Assembly (NCBI GenBank): GCA_030544235.1
Contig: CM060467.1
Span: forward strand, 6,127,501-6,191,500
Source of the DNA: Lepturacanthus savala
Taxonomy: Eukaryota; Chordata; Actinopteri; Scombriformes; Trichiuridae
Length of the DNA stretch: 64,000 nt
Reading direction: 5' to 3'
The notes below the pieces were generated by a model. The model was not told the DNA's origin, did no database searches, and was given only the letters and a program-made list of their open reading frames with translations. This document shows positions 38,433 through 52,272 of this stretch, piece by piece. The translations under genes were made by a program, and so were the position numbers. Each line of letters opens with the position of its first letter. Position 1 is the first letter of the stretch.

Positions 38433-41400
38433 CTGTAACGCAACAGAACCACAGAAACAATTTGGAGCTACAAATATTTGAAGAGGCATATAGCATAATT
38501 GGATGGTTTACAAAAACTCTCTTCATGACCTCCACTTTCCCAGAGGGGCGACAGCATCGTTGAGTCATGAGCACTTATAAATCAAGTGGCATGCCATATT
38601 TTTTCCACAAGACCCTTATACAATATATTGCATGTAAATCAATATCCAACAAGTAGCGGGGAAACAACAGATCCGAGCACTTAACCACTCTGTGGTGTTT
38701 TAAACAACAGGTAATTATGTTAATGAGGAGTATTCATTGAGCGTATAATTTAAAGCAAATAGGATTCAAACTAATTTGCAGCAACATGGCTGATTTCAAT
38801 CTAAATTCTGCACTTTAAAGCAGTTGAAATACATATTTCGACTCATTGCAGTTGCTGATTTTCACAGCTATGCTCTAAAATTGGATTAGAGTGTACTAAT
38901 TCATTTTGATGATAAAGCATCATGACCTCGTATTTTCTGGGTACCATCAGTGAAAAATTCAATAAATAAATAAATGAATACAACTCTTGAAAAAAAATAA
39001 GAGACCACTGCAATGATTTTACTACTTAGAGGTATGGGTTTGGGCAAAAGGAACATATTTGTTTGAGTCTATAAACTACTGAAGTTTTCAGACTTCAAAC
39101 AATGCAAAAAAAAAACAAAAAAAAAAAACAAGAGCAAATTCTTTTAAAACAACATAATACTAATGTTTTATTACACATTATACTAATGTAATCACAGCTT
39201 TCATGCGTCTTTGCATGCTCTCCACAAGTCTTTACCATTGTTCTTGGGTGACTTTATTCCCATTCTGGTACCTCTTTAAGCAGAATGAGGTGTGTATGTG
39301 TTGAAATTCAACAGACGCTGGAATAGAGCGGCTGGAATACATGTAGAGATGCTGATTTGAGAAAGAAAATGCAGTGGTATCCTTTATTTAAGGCAACTGT
39401 GCCCTGTTCACCAAACAGAACCTATAGTGCATATTTTGACAAAGACATCATTTCTTGTCCCAGCATCAGTCATATATGTATGATTGTACCTCTTCAGTCA
39501 GCTCGTCCTCCGTGTTCCCATCAGTGGCCTTTGATTCCGGATCATCTGCAAGTCAGATGAAAACCAATCAGGAAAACATGAGGAAATAATTGAATAGACA
39601 CGTGGCTGCTGTCTTTCAAGTTAAAAAAAAAAAAAACATGATTGAAAGCTTGTTTTGCTGTGATTCTGACATATAGAAAATCATGTGTTTCATGTGTGAT
39701 ATTGTGTCCTGAATGGGCTTGTTAGGGCCAGTGTTACATAAAAGTGAGTGATGGGTGTCATTCTGGCATAAATGCACATATTTACTGTTTTCTACCTCAT
39801 GCAGGCGTACAATGTCTAGACTTGTCTAGGGCAAGAAAGATGACAGAAAAATAATTATAGCAGTCACTTATAGATTACATCAAAGGCATGAATAATGTGT
39901 CACATTGAGTTAAACGAGGGTCATTTAAACTTATGGTTAACAAAGGAGAACACAAATACACTGGATATTACAGCCCAATGTCAGAAAACTGTCACTCTCG
40001 CATATAATTTTACTGGTTAAATAAGCCTTTATGTGTGTTATATTTTTTAAGACGCTTGAAACCTGAATTCCTCAGTCAAAACCCATTACATCAGAAATCT
40101 ATAAACTGTGACAAAACTCCATAAAATCTGTCCCATAAATAAGTGCACTTTTATTCATTCTCCAGTAAGTGACTTGTTGGAATTGTACGTCTTTTATTTG
40201 GCAGCTGCTGTTTTCGGGCCTGGACAAACGTGGCACAAGAGTGACACCTGGTGGAAAAAGGCAGGGGGAAAAAAAAAGCATCCACAGAGGAACAAGTAAA
40301 CAACTTCTCCAGACAATGGAAGTGTGCCAGAGAGCTGGTAAACATTTTACCGGCTCACTGGGGATAATGAGCTCTGGCAAGGAAGCATAAAGGTCGCAAG
40401 CAGGTTCAAACTACAGATGTCGTGCAGGAACATCGTCATATTTGTCTCCATTGCCACCACTGCCTTAATCAGGCTGATCCCCATAGGTATAGCAAGGTGC
40501 AGGCTGTTCTACCTTAACTAGTGCTTGCAGGCGATATTGTAACCTACCCACACAAACATACAGAAATACGGTCCTGTCAATTTGTTCAGATTCCCACCAC
40601 ATCATCAGTACTGATTATTGATCCTGCCACTGGTTTCCAATGTTTAGGCAGTCACTCAAAAAGGAGAAAAGAGTTGTGTTTGTAGATTGGACACTGCAAA
40701 AACTGAAAAGATGTCAAAATATATTGTTTTTGGTACAATTAATCCAATATTGAGTAGGAGCATCTTATTCCACAAAAAAAAACAAAAAACAAATTGACCC
40801 AAGTTAGGAAAAAAAAATAAATAAGAAATTATCTGCCGGTGGAATATAATAATTATACTCAATATTGGATTAATTGTACCAAAACCAAGATGTCTTCACT
40901 TGTTAATATTTCAGTTTTTGCAGTGTAGAAATGACTGGTTTATTAAACTGAAGCTTCCTACACAGTGAAATCACAAGTGTTAATATAACACTGAAAGAGT
41001 TAATTAAGTCACTAGTTAATACTGGTAGTGTTAAAATTAACTCTTCAATTGTTATATTAACACTGGTGATTTTCCTGTGTAAATTGCAGATTGTGGCCAA
41101 GATTATTTTATCCAATATCACAACTGTTAAATGCAGATTGAATGAAGCAAAGTAAGTAGACCGAGTAAGAAACAACAACACCTGCAGAGGCCCCCGGAGC
41201 AAACCACTGCATCATTTCCTGTCTAAACAACTGAGGATCCTGGTGTTGAAATGAACACATCATACTGCGACTCAATACCAGCCACAAACATTCGTTTCAA
41301 TTGAAGCAATCAGCTCAGCAAAGCAGGTTTGTCGGAGTGCAAAATTAATACTCTTTTTTTTTTGTTTTTTGTTTTTACTTTTCATGTGAGCATGTGCATC

Positions 41401-42364
41401 AAAGGCCTTGGAGTAATTAACCCTAAACATCATAAGAGGAATACAACTATACGCTCTGATAAACAACATAATTACACACTTGTTTTGAAACACTGGATGA
41501 GACTGAAATTTCCAATCAGAAACACTCAGTTAAAGAGTGGGGGGAGAAAAAAAAAAGAATGGAACAGTGTAATTAATGTCTTTAATATTAGTTTCCCTTT
41601 CTCCTCAACCAGTTAAAGGAGAAAAATGACTCGGGTAGAGATTAGAAGAGTTTACGGAGACATTTAATGCATTTCAAATGCAAAACTGATTGAAGTTTAG
41701 CTATGGTGGGAGATGAAACGTTATGGTAATAATAACAGACCTCTTTAAGAATATTTTATGGAAATCGTCTGCATTCATTAACAGCAGAGGCCAAAAACGA
41801 TTGAGTGCAAGCAGTAAGCAGTGGCTGAGCCGCTATGACTCCAAACATCTTAACATGATTTGAGGATGAGGCACAAGCTCATGAAAATGCTAAATCAAAT
41901 TAAATGTAATATTTAGAATCTGTTCTTGCTCCCTGTTCTTCATTAAAGCTGGTGTTTGAGTCTGGGGCGGTTGTGGATAGTCGGACATTTCTGTGTCTGT
42001 GCAAGTGTGTGTACTTGTGTCTGTCTTTTTTTCCTGTTTTTCCCCCTCTTCTCTCTTTCATAATCAGGAAGAAACACACATGCAAATTCCCTCTTCATCT
42101 TACACGCCACTGGCGCACAAAACACAGAGCACAGCCACAATTCAGGAGTAATGTGACATCTCATCTGTCAGTGTGAGGTAAAACAACAGTAAGTGGGTAT
42201 AATTACTCATATAAATGGCTCTCGCTGCCATTCTTATGAAAGGTAAAGTTATAAATGATTGTTGTTCCGGAGAAAATGTAATAAAACACAAGTGAAGATG
42301 AAGTGATAGCAGGTAGTAAACCACAATAATTTGCCACTCCTCAAAATGCCAACACCATCTCTTG

Positions 42365-42415
<51 letters not shown>

Positions 42416-45400
42416 TCTCTAGGGGGACGGGCTTGTAAGACAAAAACCTGGACTTTTGTGATCTCTGGTGTTTTACTCTATGCGGCTTCTTCCACTGCTT
42501 TGATCTGTGTTTCCATTTGATGTGCTTGTCCAATTCCAGTAACCCTAACACACCGGGGAAAATGCAGGGTGCAGTTTACATCAGGTAACACACTGTTAAA
42601 AAAAAAAAAATCACACCTTTAAATATTTATGGATTATTTGAATCAACTTAATTAATAAAACAGTACTATATCAGAGCAGAAACAGCCTCCCGCAGTGCCG
42701 GCTGCTGAGCCCCGACGTGAACCTGAACTGTGCCGTCAACACACCACCATGGTGCTGTTTCTTTCCACATTCAAATCCTGGCACAATGCAAATAAACATG
42801 TACAGTTGTGTTCAATGTAATAGCAGTGCGTTTAAAAGCGTGAGTAAAGCTGAAAACCTTATATATTTTATTTCAATGGGAACATTTTATATCTTGAGTC
42901 TAAATGTGAAGAAAAATGTGTCAATTTTCTAATTACTTTATAGAAAATAAAAAAAAAATTGAACATATTGAACACTACTTTATGTCTCCTCAGCTCTGCT
43001 TTTTATTTATTTGTTTAAAGTTTGGGCAAGTTGGTATAATATAAATAACTAAATGCATTATTTATGACTTGTTACAGTCATTTCATTTATTGCAATATTA
43101 CTGTATTTAAAATGCAAGGCATTAAGCCACAATAGCATTACTTTTAAGTTACTCTGACCAGAATAACTGGAAATATGGATTTGGTGATCTAAATATAGCC
43201 CAACTTTGTTATTATTTCTAAGAGTCGCAACAGGGATCTTGCCGACAAGTTTTAGAAATAAATGGATAAAAAATGATTGAAATAGCACCATTGCATAATT
43301 CTTAGAAAATATAACATGCTCAGTCTTGACAGTCTAAATAAATTCCCAAGTCCCTAACCAGGGACTTGGGTTGGAAATTAGCCTCGGCTATAAACCCCAT
43401 ATACAATACAATGGTATCATGTTTCTGTAACTTGGTGCATTATTTTTATAATGTCTGACAAATAAACATAAATAAAATAATAAAAAGCTGGTGATTCCAC
43501 AACACACACAAGTGTCCTAACCTCTTGATGCTGTAGAATCTCTGTAAATGTTAAATTCCCAGTGTTATTTCAGGAAGTGGACAATTCAAGAGTGCTACAC
43601 TCTTGTAAGACGTTACTCCCAACATTGTTTATTTATTGCATTCTTGTCTTCAGTGGAGAACAAAGCAAAGTTTTCCTTTTGTTGGACAGGATAGAAAAAC
43701 AGGTCTATCTTATCGGTGTAATTTTGTGAAAACACTAATGAAAGCCTGTTAATTCTCATTTTTATTACGTATGTATGATATTCCCCCCATTCAACAAGTT
43801 GCCTCTTTGGAGGAAAAAAAAGAAAGACCAAAATTCTGTAGACTGAAGAAAAAGCTTATTTCTGCAGAGCCTTGTTTATGCACATTGCATCAGTATTTTC
43901 CTCCACTGCAGAAGCTGGAGTCTAGCAGAGACTTGTGAAAATCTAATATCATGTTTGAAAGCTTTTCCACTGCTCTGTGAAGCTTTTCTGGGGGAAAAAA
44001 AAAGCCATACGGTGCAATCAAGTGCTTGACACGGCAGGAAATCTGCAATAGATCAGTACCGGCCTGTTTTTTCTCTCTTTCCTCGCAAATGGACTCATGA
44101 ATAAGTTTATTGAGGATGTATGCTGCTTTTAAAAAGCCGCGCTGTAACAATGTTGAGGGGAAAAAACCAAGACAAGACATAGCTACTGTCAGCAGATTAG
44201 CTCAGCAGTGTTAAATAAACACTCGAGTGCTGATGTTCTACTTAATGTACCTCACTCCCTGTACATCACAGCACATGGTATATCACTTATTTACACCCAG
44301 CTGATTTACCCCACTCAGCACATGCCTGAGTTATGGCGGTGTGTAAAACAACATGGGGCGGTAACTCTGAATGGTAATTAGAAAATGTTGCCACTCAGCA
44401 AGTGTGCACCAGCCACTGACCGGGGGTCCTGTTAAAAGCGTTTAATGGCCCAATGGCCGGCCTCCGCCACAGAGAAGCCCAGTTGCTTGGGAGTTTATAG
44501 TGATGCGACACAAAATGGAAAAAAAAAAAAATCAAACTGCTATGTGGGAAATCTGATGACTGAAGAATTTTCTGCTCCATCTGTTTCTCTCTCACACACA
44601 CAGACAATAGAGGCAGTAGATTTAGGATTATAGGGTGTTTTAAACTGTCGCATTCCCTATAAACATATCTCTCATTCTCAGTTGTACAATGTTGCCAAAA
44701 CAGAGTATTAACATATTTCAACATGCACACAGACTGTAGTTATGACAAGAAAAATACACACTTCTATTCAAAAGTTTGGGGTCTCTTAGAATTTCCCTTA
44801 TTTTTGAAAGAAAAGCACTGTTTTTTTTTTTCAATAAACATAACATTAAACTAATCAGAAATACACTATATACATTGCCAATGTGGTAAATGACTATTCT
44901 AGCTGCAAATGTCTGTTTTTTGGTGGACTATTTGGTTTTTGGAGCAATATCTACATAGGTAGATAGGTAGGGGCCCATTTCCAGCAACTATCACTCCAGT
45001 GTTCTAATGGTTCAGTTGCGCATTGCATCAGAAGGCTAATGGATAATTAAAAAAACCCTTGTGCATTCATGTTAGCACAGCTGAAAACAGTTTAGCTGGT
45101 TAGAGAAGCTAGAAAAACAAATTTCCTTTGACGAAAGCAAAGTTTGAAGGAAAAAAATATTTCAAATACAAATTATTATTTCTGAATTTGTGATCTCTGA
45201 ACATTTAACAACTCATTGTGGTAAATAAAAGTGTGACTCTTCATGGAAAACACAAAATTGTCTGGGTGACCCCAAACTTTTGAACGGTAGTGTATGCAAA
45301 GCCATATATTTTTGGGCTTGACTGCTCAAACAACAGATACACAGGTCTTACATTGTGTAAGATATAGGACATACCCACTATGAAATGTATGACTCTATTG

Positions 45401-48400
45401 AATCCTTTATATTAAGAATTGTTTCCAAGTTACCTCTAAAGGATTGAATACATTATCTCTACATTTCTGGGTAGATGATGTCTCTATACAGAACTGTGTG
45501 CTAGATAGGCGTTGACATTAAATCAGAGGGAAGCTCTGCTTAACAACGTTGCAGCCAGGCAGCCAGAGTAATATTCATAAAGGTCACGCTTCAGTTAAAT
45601 ATTTTAAAAATTCATGGGGTTGTTCCCGCTCACTTTTTTCCTCATATTCTGCCTGAAACCCAGCCCGCCCAGCGTCTTCATCACATAAAGGTTTATTCCA
45701 AACGGCTTCTGTCCAATCAGTTTCATTCGGGCATGTATTAAAATGTGAATTTTTGCCATTTTCTCTGTATAACAGAGAATAATTGCTTTAAAACGCAAGT
45801 CATTTGATACATATTCTCAATTCTGAACAACTGGTTACCACAGTGGCTTTTATTATGGTCGGCTATTTGATTTTGGAAGGAAAACTTCAGCATAGTAATT
45901 TACTATGGATCATTAACACTAAGACTTAGAACTTTTGTCTCCTTATTCATGTTCTATGAACACAAGTGGAGCCCTCTGTTAGTCTTCTCATTGATCATAT
46001 AAATAATTGGTTGTATTGATTTATGTCTGCTGCAATAACTTATCTTTGCACCCCCCCCCCCCAAAAAAAAGGTAAATGACTTGGTACACTTAGACTTAGA
46101 CTTAACTTAGACTTAGTACACTTAGTATTAAATGTGACAGTGATGAACAGAAAGTGCTTTGGATCTGGCAATACATTAGATAGCCCAGCCCCTTATACAC
46201 TAGCTCTGACACATGTAAACTTTGGATCTCCACAAAATGCACAGATTCAAGGTTCATTGAGGTCATACGTCAGAAACTGTTTTGGTGTTCGGAGCAGATA
46301 CAAACGCTGCAGATGCTGATGCTGCTATCACAGCTACTCCAGATGTTTCCTCTGTGAGCTCAACCACAAAAAAAATAGACATAAAATGTGCAAAAGCGGG
46401 TCAGATTAGAAGTGACAGACATTAAGAACAGTCGTGACACTGGAAGTGTCACACATCCCCCTAACCCCTATACTTTGTATGTCACAGCCGGCACTGTTGT
46501 ATGTCACAGCTGAAAACACTTGTTAACAGATTAATGTGGGAGATTAGTACAGCTACCCTGCTCTTTAATCCAGTAATCCCGCATCAAAAAGGGCATGAAG
46601 AAACTTTTCTTCCGCTGTGGTGGGAAGCGACGGAAGAAGGAAGCAGTGATCGGTAAAGGACGGCTGCGTTTGTCTGAAATGTGACACATGGGCCCGCGCA
46701 CGCAAACCACCCAGAAAAAAATATGTTGCCATCCCTCATCCTCCGCTGCTGAGCCTTCTTTTTTTTTTTTTTTTTTTGACACGGGCAAACGATTTAAAAC
46801 ACGCAGCTTCCTTGTGTACGTGTCTCCTGCCTCCTGAGCGCTATTTCACTCTGACAGGCGTTATAGATACATATGCTAACAGGGCTAATTCCCCAAGGCT
46901 GCATCACATTTTATGACACCAGAGGCAGAGAGGGGGCTGATCTGGCTGGATGTCTTGTAGCCCGGTAAAAAACAAAAAAAACGTCCCCATGACGTGAACT
47001 CACGTTCTGTTTTTGCTCCAGGCTGGATGTCTTGTCACATAGAGCATGCATGCTCACACTCATTCCTTCTCTCACATTCAACTTGACAATAATAACCACA
47101 TTTTTTTAATGACTTCTGGAAAAAAAAAAAAAGGAAAAGAAAAACCTCAACTGAAAACTTCTTTGACTTGGAATCAAAGTCCCTTCTTTGAGGAAAATAA
47201 TAGGGATGGACATAATGCAGATCTGTCATGAGGCATAAATTGAATTGGCTCCTGCTGAATTGAAAGATAGAGGCTGCATGAAAAGGAGGCAGCAGTCTAT
47301 TAAAAGCATGAGGCTCAGTGTAAAGCAGATGCCCTTGAGTTGTCAATGCTCGCACCGAGTTACCTGGGTTACCTAGAACTCACCACCTTACAGGTTTGGA
47401 CATAGGCAAGATGAACAGAGATAAAAAAGAAAAAAATACAGATGTCTGTGTGTAAAAAAGCAGATGTACTATTACCATTTTTACTGGCACCGTTTTTAAT
47501 ATAGATTTCAAGGGTTTGTCACTGAATTAGTGATTTTTTTTTTTTTTATTGAATCATTGGGGTTTGTGCTGCTGAATGTAACTAGATATCCATGACTTCC
47601 AAAAGATCTGCCATCTACTGTTGCTGAGTGGAAACTAGATATAAAAAGAGAAGTCAAATAACCATCAATTCCAACAACTCATATATGAGCATTTATCAGT
47701 AGTAGAAAGTAAGGATATTTACTTGTCATAGTAATAGAAATCAGTCACAGGGACCAAAGCACTAGTTTTATTTCAATACATTTATTGGACAATACACATC
47801 TACTTAATGACTAAAGCACCAGGACTATTTTTTTTTTTCAGTTTTCCTGTTATAAATGATCATAAATATGGAATATCATAGTGTCATAAGTGTCATAATT
47901 AATTTATGCTGCTGTTACAGAGCAAACATAGCTATAAGATTACAAAAAACTACAGATAATACTTTAGTAGTCTGAGGTTTCCTCATGCAACATATGCATC
48001 AAACTCCATGCTGCCCCTGTATCAGGGAGTTTGGGATTTTAACAGTTTAAGGAAGATGTTTCTTGCAGGATTTTGCAGGAGTATGTTTACATTGCTATAT
48101 TAGTACTTTTACTTAAGTAAAAGGTCAGTATACTCTCTTCATCCAGTCCTTAGGATTCTAACGCAGGCTACAATAAAACTATACATATACTACATCATTT
48201 TACATGCTGATCGTATTCCGCTTCGTTTCGCATCGAGAGCCATTTAATTCAGTCAAATGATTCCTGCAACACGCTCATCTATGCCAATACCAACACGGCA
48301 CTGTTGCATCTCCGGCATATTGCACTGTACTATAACAGTGGCTGAATGCTCATCATTATCTAAAAGGAAGCCAATTTTGCTTATTTTGACGGACAGTCAT

Positions 48401-51400
48401 GCTCAGCATAGCACTCACTCATGTCATTTTTTTCAAATCAAAAAAAGCCTTTGAGGCTACAGTAGCGTGCCCCTTCATTAATGTGTGCATGGAGGCATGT
48501 ACAAGGGCTACACGTGATCAGTGGACACATTACCTATTATGTCAATGGACACCCCCCCACCCCCCACCCCCACCCCCCTTTTTCCTCCTAAGGTTGTCTT
48601 CCTCACTTGCTGCCCTCCCTCTCCCTCTCTCTCCTCTTGTCCATACCTTTCTGTGTCTCTCCTTATTTTTTCTGGAGTACCAGGCTCTTTTGTTGATTTT
48701 CAGAACAGCAATTTGGCCTCAGCAAGGGGGCAGGGGAAGCAAGATTCTGCTTTGATGACTCTAAATGGAGAGATTATCCAAATGAAAGGCAATTATCCAA
48801 ACACCACCTCATCCCTCTACCCTTCAATACATTTTTTCCCCCCAGACAACCATCTCGAGCTATTCTTCATATTCACTGGTCTGGATCCACCTGTGCTCTC
48901 TTTCCTTTTCTTCACCTTCCACATTGTCCACTCTCTTTACATCCCATCTCCCCTCACCTGTCAAAACATGTTGTTTGCTCTTCTCCTATATTTCAATCTT
49001 CTCCATTTTCCCTTTTCCCATTTCTGCTTCTTGTTCTTCTCAAGGGAGCCATTAAATAAACTGGTCCCAAAGGCCCAGAAAGAGCTTTCTGATAAACACC
49101 CTGTGTGCAACTACTGTTTACTGGTTAAATCTAAAACGATTTAAAAAAAAAAAAAAGAAGTTTCCTTTCAGCACAGCAGGAATCATACGGCCACCAGTTG
49201 GTTTAGTCTTTTATAGCCTAACATCTTTGTTATGTAGCGAGTTCAAATTCATTCCTTGACCTTTGCTGCATGAGTTGTGGCGCCGCCGCCCCCCTTGTCG
49301 TTCCTGTCACTCACCGACGCGTTCGCCCTAATGAAGCGGAAAAGTCAGGAGCTTTACAATACGCCAGACAGGAACGGCTTGAGTTATCCTCCGCCTGGTG
49401 TCCAGCAGCTGATGGATGGTGAATAATGGGGGACAGCGTACCGACGCACACACAAAAAGAAAAAAGCTGACCTCACTGCCCCAATAGAGTCAGTGCAGAA
49501 CGGGAGGAGAATCTCATGTTACGAGATCATTTGTCTGTCTTTCTCTCTCCATCTATCTATATCTCTATCTATCTCATCCTCCCTTTGTCATAGCATACGT
49601 ATTATTATAATCACATGGCACCTTAAACGTTTGTTTTCCTTCCAATGTTCCAGCACGCCAGATATTTGAAGCGTGTGTTTCATGCTGTGTTCTTTCCACA
49701 GCCTCTGCCAGTCAGACAACTTTTTTTTTTTTTTTGGCTAGATTCCTCCTGGCACCAGAGCGCGAGGTGTTTACCTCTCACACAGCCGGGGCAGGATTCC
49801 CCAAAGGTAAAATAACGTTTCCACGCTGTTGCAAATCTCTTAAATAAGATGGGATACGAACACGGCTACCCTGTTGGGATGCAAAACTGGAAAAAAAACA
49901 AAACAAAACACTAAACTCGGTTGCCCCAAGAATGCTTAATGGGCAGGCGGCTAATTTTGATGAGCCAATTGCAAGCTATCGCTTCAGCGCTCGTTTGCTT
50001 TTTCGAGAAGCCAAATGGGCAAATAACGTTTTAGCATTGCTTTTAGAGAAGGCAATGAACACAATGGTATAAATGTGCCACTGGGAAGCTTCAGCTTACT
50101 GTAGCTTACACAAAGCCTGTTCAGCACCATGGACAGAGGCACATTCTATCTGCCATTCAGACACTACATTACACTAGTTACACTCGGGCTAGGCCAAGAA
50201 AAAAAAGCAAATATTCCAGATGACAGTGTTTGGCAGAAGACTTTATATGTCAAACGGTAAAGGGTGCATGAGAATGTGATGCTCTCCAAGCCATTCAAAC
50301 AATCTTGTTTAATGCCTGATCCTGTTTTCTGAGCTGTCTGTCTGTTAATTTAATCTTTGGTCAATGTCACCCAAGGGGACCAATAAAGCAACATGGTTTG
50401 CCTGTAATATGACATGCCACACAATCTGATGTACAGAGGATTTTTGAGGGCGACGTTACGGATTTAAAAAAGAAAAACACACACGCAAACACACATTCTT
50501 CATGCCTCTCGTTTGATGTGAAATGCCAGCTCCCCTGAACCACAGACACAATTCTCCACGCTCCTTTGGGCTTCTGCTGTCAACTATCCTGCCAGAGGAG
50601 AAAACAGGCAACATCTATCATGAGCCACAGGATGACGTAATGGGGTTCATACCGCAGTAGGAGTTGCAATGAGGTCAGAAAACCAGTCTGCAGAAAATTA
50701 CAAAAAATCCCTTTATCTGCAAACTTCTGATCTGAAAACATAATGTTTTCAGTTCATTGTCTGATTTTACATCAAATAGCATATTTGCCAAAATATGGAA
50801 AACCTCTATTATGGTCCCAGAACAAGAAAATAATCACTTCCTATATTTGTAAAGAAGGTCGGTTGCCAGTGAGCCTTAAAGTAATGTCTCACTGGACACA
50901 CAGAGTTTCAGGAGGACGTTAGAATAGACTGATCATGAAGCCTGGAAGGTGACGTAATGTGTTTCTTGTAATAATGTTTCATGTCATCATGCTAGACCCA
51001 CTTCCAGTGTTTTGCTGCAGAGCAACAGTGCCACTAAGTGGGCGCTTCCGAACGCAGCAGGTTACATAAGATTGCAAGGAGCAGGCATTACATCATATAC
51101 TTGTGCATCTTACAAAGATGGCTGTACTCGAGCCATATTTGTGACATGTGTCTAGGTACTAGGTAACACTATTTAAATGGAGGCTAATAAGACTGTCATA
51201 ACACTGTCATAATCATGATATGACACCTGGTATGTACATTCATGAAAAATCATGAGTGTCACTCGAAAATTGTCACTTTTCTCATAACAAAAGACATGTC
51301 AAACAAAGATGATATGTCTTTTTTTTATAACAAATTGACATAAACCAAGATAAAATAACTATAAACATGACATCAGCAGACTTTACTGTCAAACTTAAAA

Positions 51401-52240
51401 AAAAAAAAAAAAACTATGGCCAGTAAACTATGGAATGCTTGCTTGAAATGATCTTGTACAAATAGATTTCATACTGTAAGAGTTTGTGGAATTTGTAGTC
51501 AACCTGTGCTATAATAACCTTTGGCCAACACCGAACAACTATTGTATTACACAACCTGTGCTGCAAACCATGATGTTCCGAGCCACATTTAGATTTACGG
51601 CTCCAGCAGAATCTACAGCCTTGAAAACAAGGCACCACCAGATTATCTCATCAAACAGATTTCCTGGTGGCATGGATATTGCCTGTTCTGGTGAGGGCTG
51701 ATGATGCACTAATCATCCACTGGTCATGAACTGATCAAAACAGGAAAAGCCATACACAAACACACTTATTTCTCTCCTACAATACCCATCCTTTTTTTGC
51801 CTCTGTATTACCATTGTCGGATACGCCGAGGGTCATGCTTTGTCCACTTCTCTTTTTCCTGAAGGTGATGAGTCGCGCCTGAGAGATCTCTCTGACGATG
51901 GAGGACAGGTGTTCCTTGTTGTTGACACTGCGGCCTAGAGGAGGACTCTTGGATTCTCCATCTCCACTCTCGCTGCACTGGACTATGGATTTACTCTAGA
52001 GGAAGTGGAAATTGAGTTCAGCTTTTTCACAAGCAAAGTTGTGAAAAAGTATAGTCAGTAAAGGTACACAAAGTATAGAAATACCATATTAACACAGTGT
52101 ACACAATTTCAGGTTAATCACCCTTTTGATTTGAAGATAATTATATCTAGACAGTAGAGAAAATGATTTTGATTCACACTGTTATTGCACTGTGTGTATA
52201 TTAATATTGAAATTCTGTCATTTTAAGGCTTGTAAAACAG

Positions 52241-52272
<32 letters not shown>

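Larger units (their letters stand above)
39546..51811 (-). other. dcdc2: dcdc2 intron 7 (12.3 kb)
   Basis: The largest intron. It holds two small inverted-repeat elements (40691-41081), a poly-T/(CA)n (42365-42414), a Tc1-like end (42801-42990), the second TA-flanked transposon (44757-45294), a hAT-like fragment (47800-47950) and a fragment near 51150-51410. Between these are long unique stretches (about 43850-44460, 46540-47060, 48400-50600) that look regulatory rather than coding. They include an RE1 site at 50120 and two ATTATCCAAA motifs near 48773 and 48794. ORFs such as the 207-codon one at 48521-49144 are pyrimidine-tract artefacts. Confidence 0.8.

Noticed and set aside
38009..38563. 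A 184-codon ORF on the + strand opposite dcdc2 exon 9
   Set aside because: It is the antisense shadow of the Glu/Lys-rich exon: GAG/AAG codons read backwards as Leu/Phe/Ser with few stops. The minus-strand reading is spliced and conserved.
48521..49144. A 207-codon + strand ORF
   Set aside because: It runs through a pyrimidine tract in dcdc2 intron 7, is dominated by Pro, Ser, Leu and Phe, overlaps another ORF in a second frame and has no recognisable domain or splice context.
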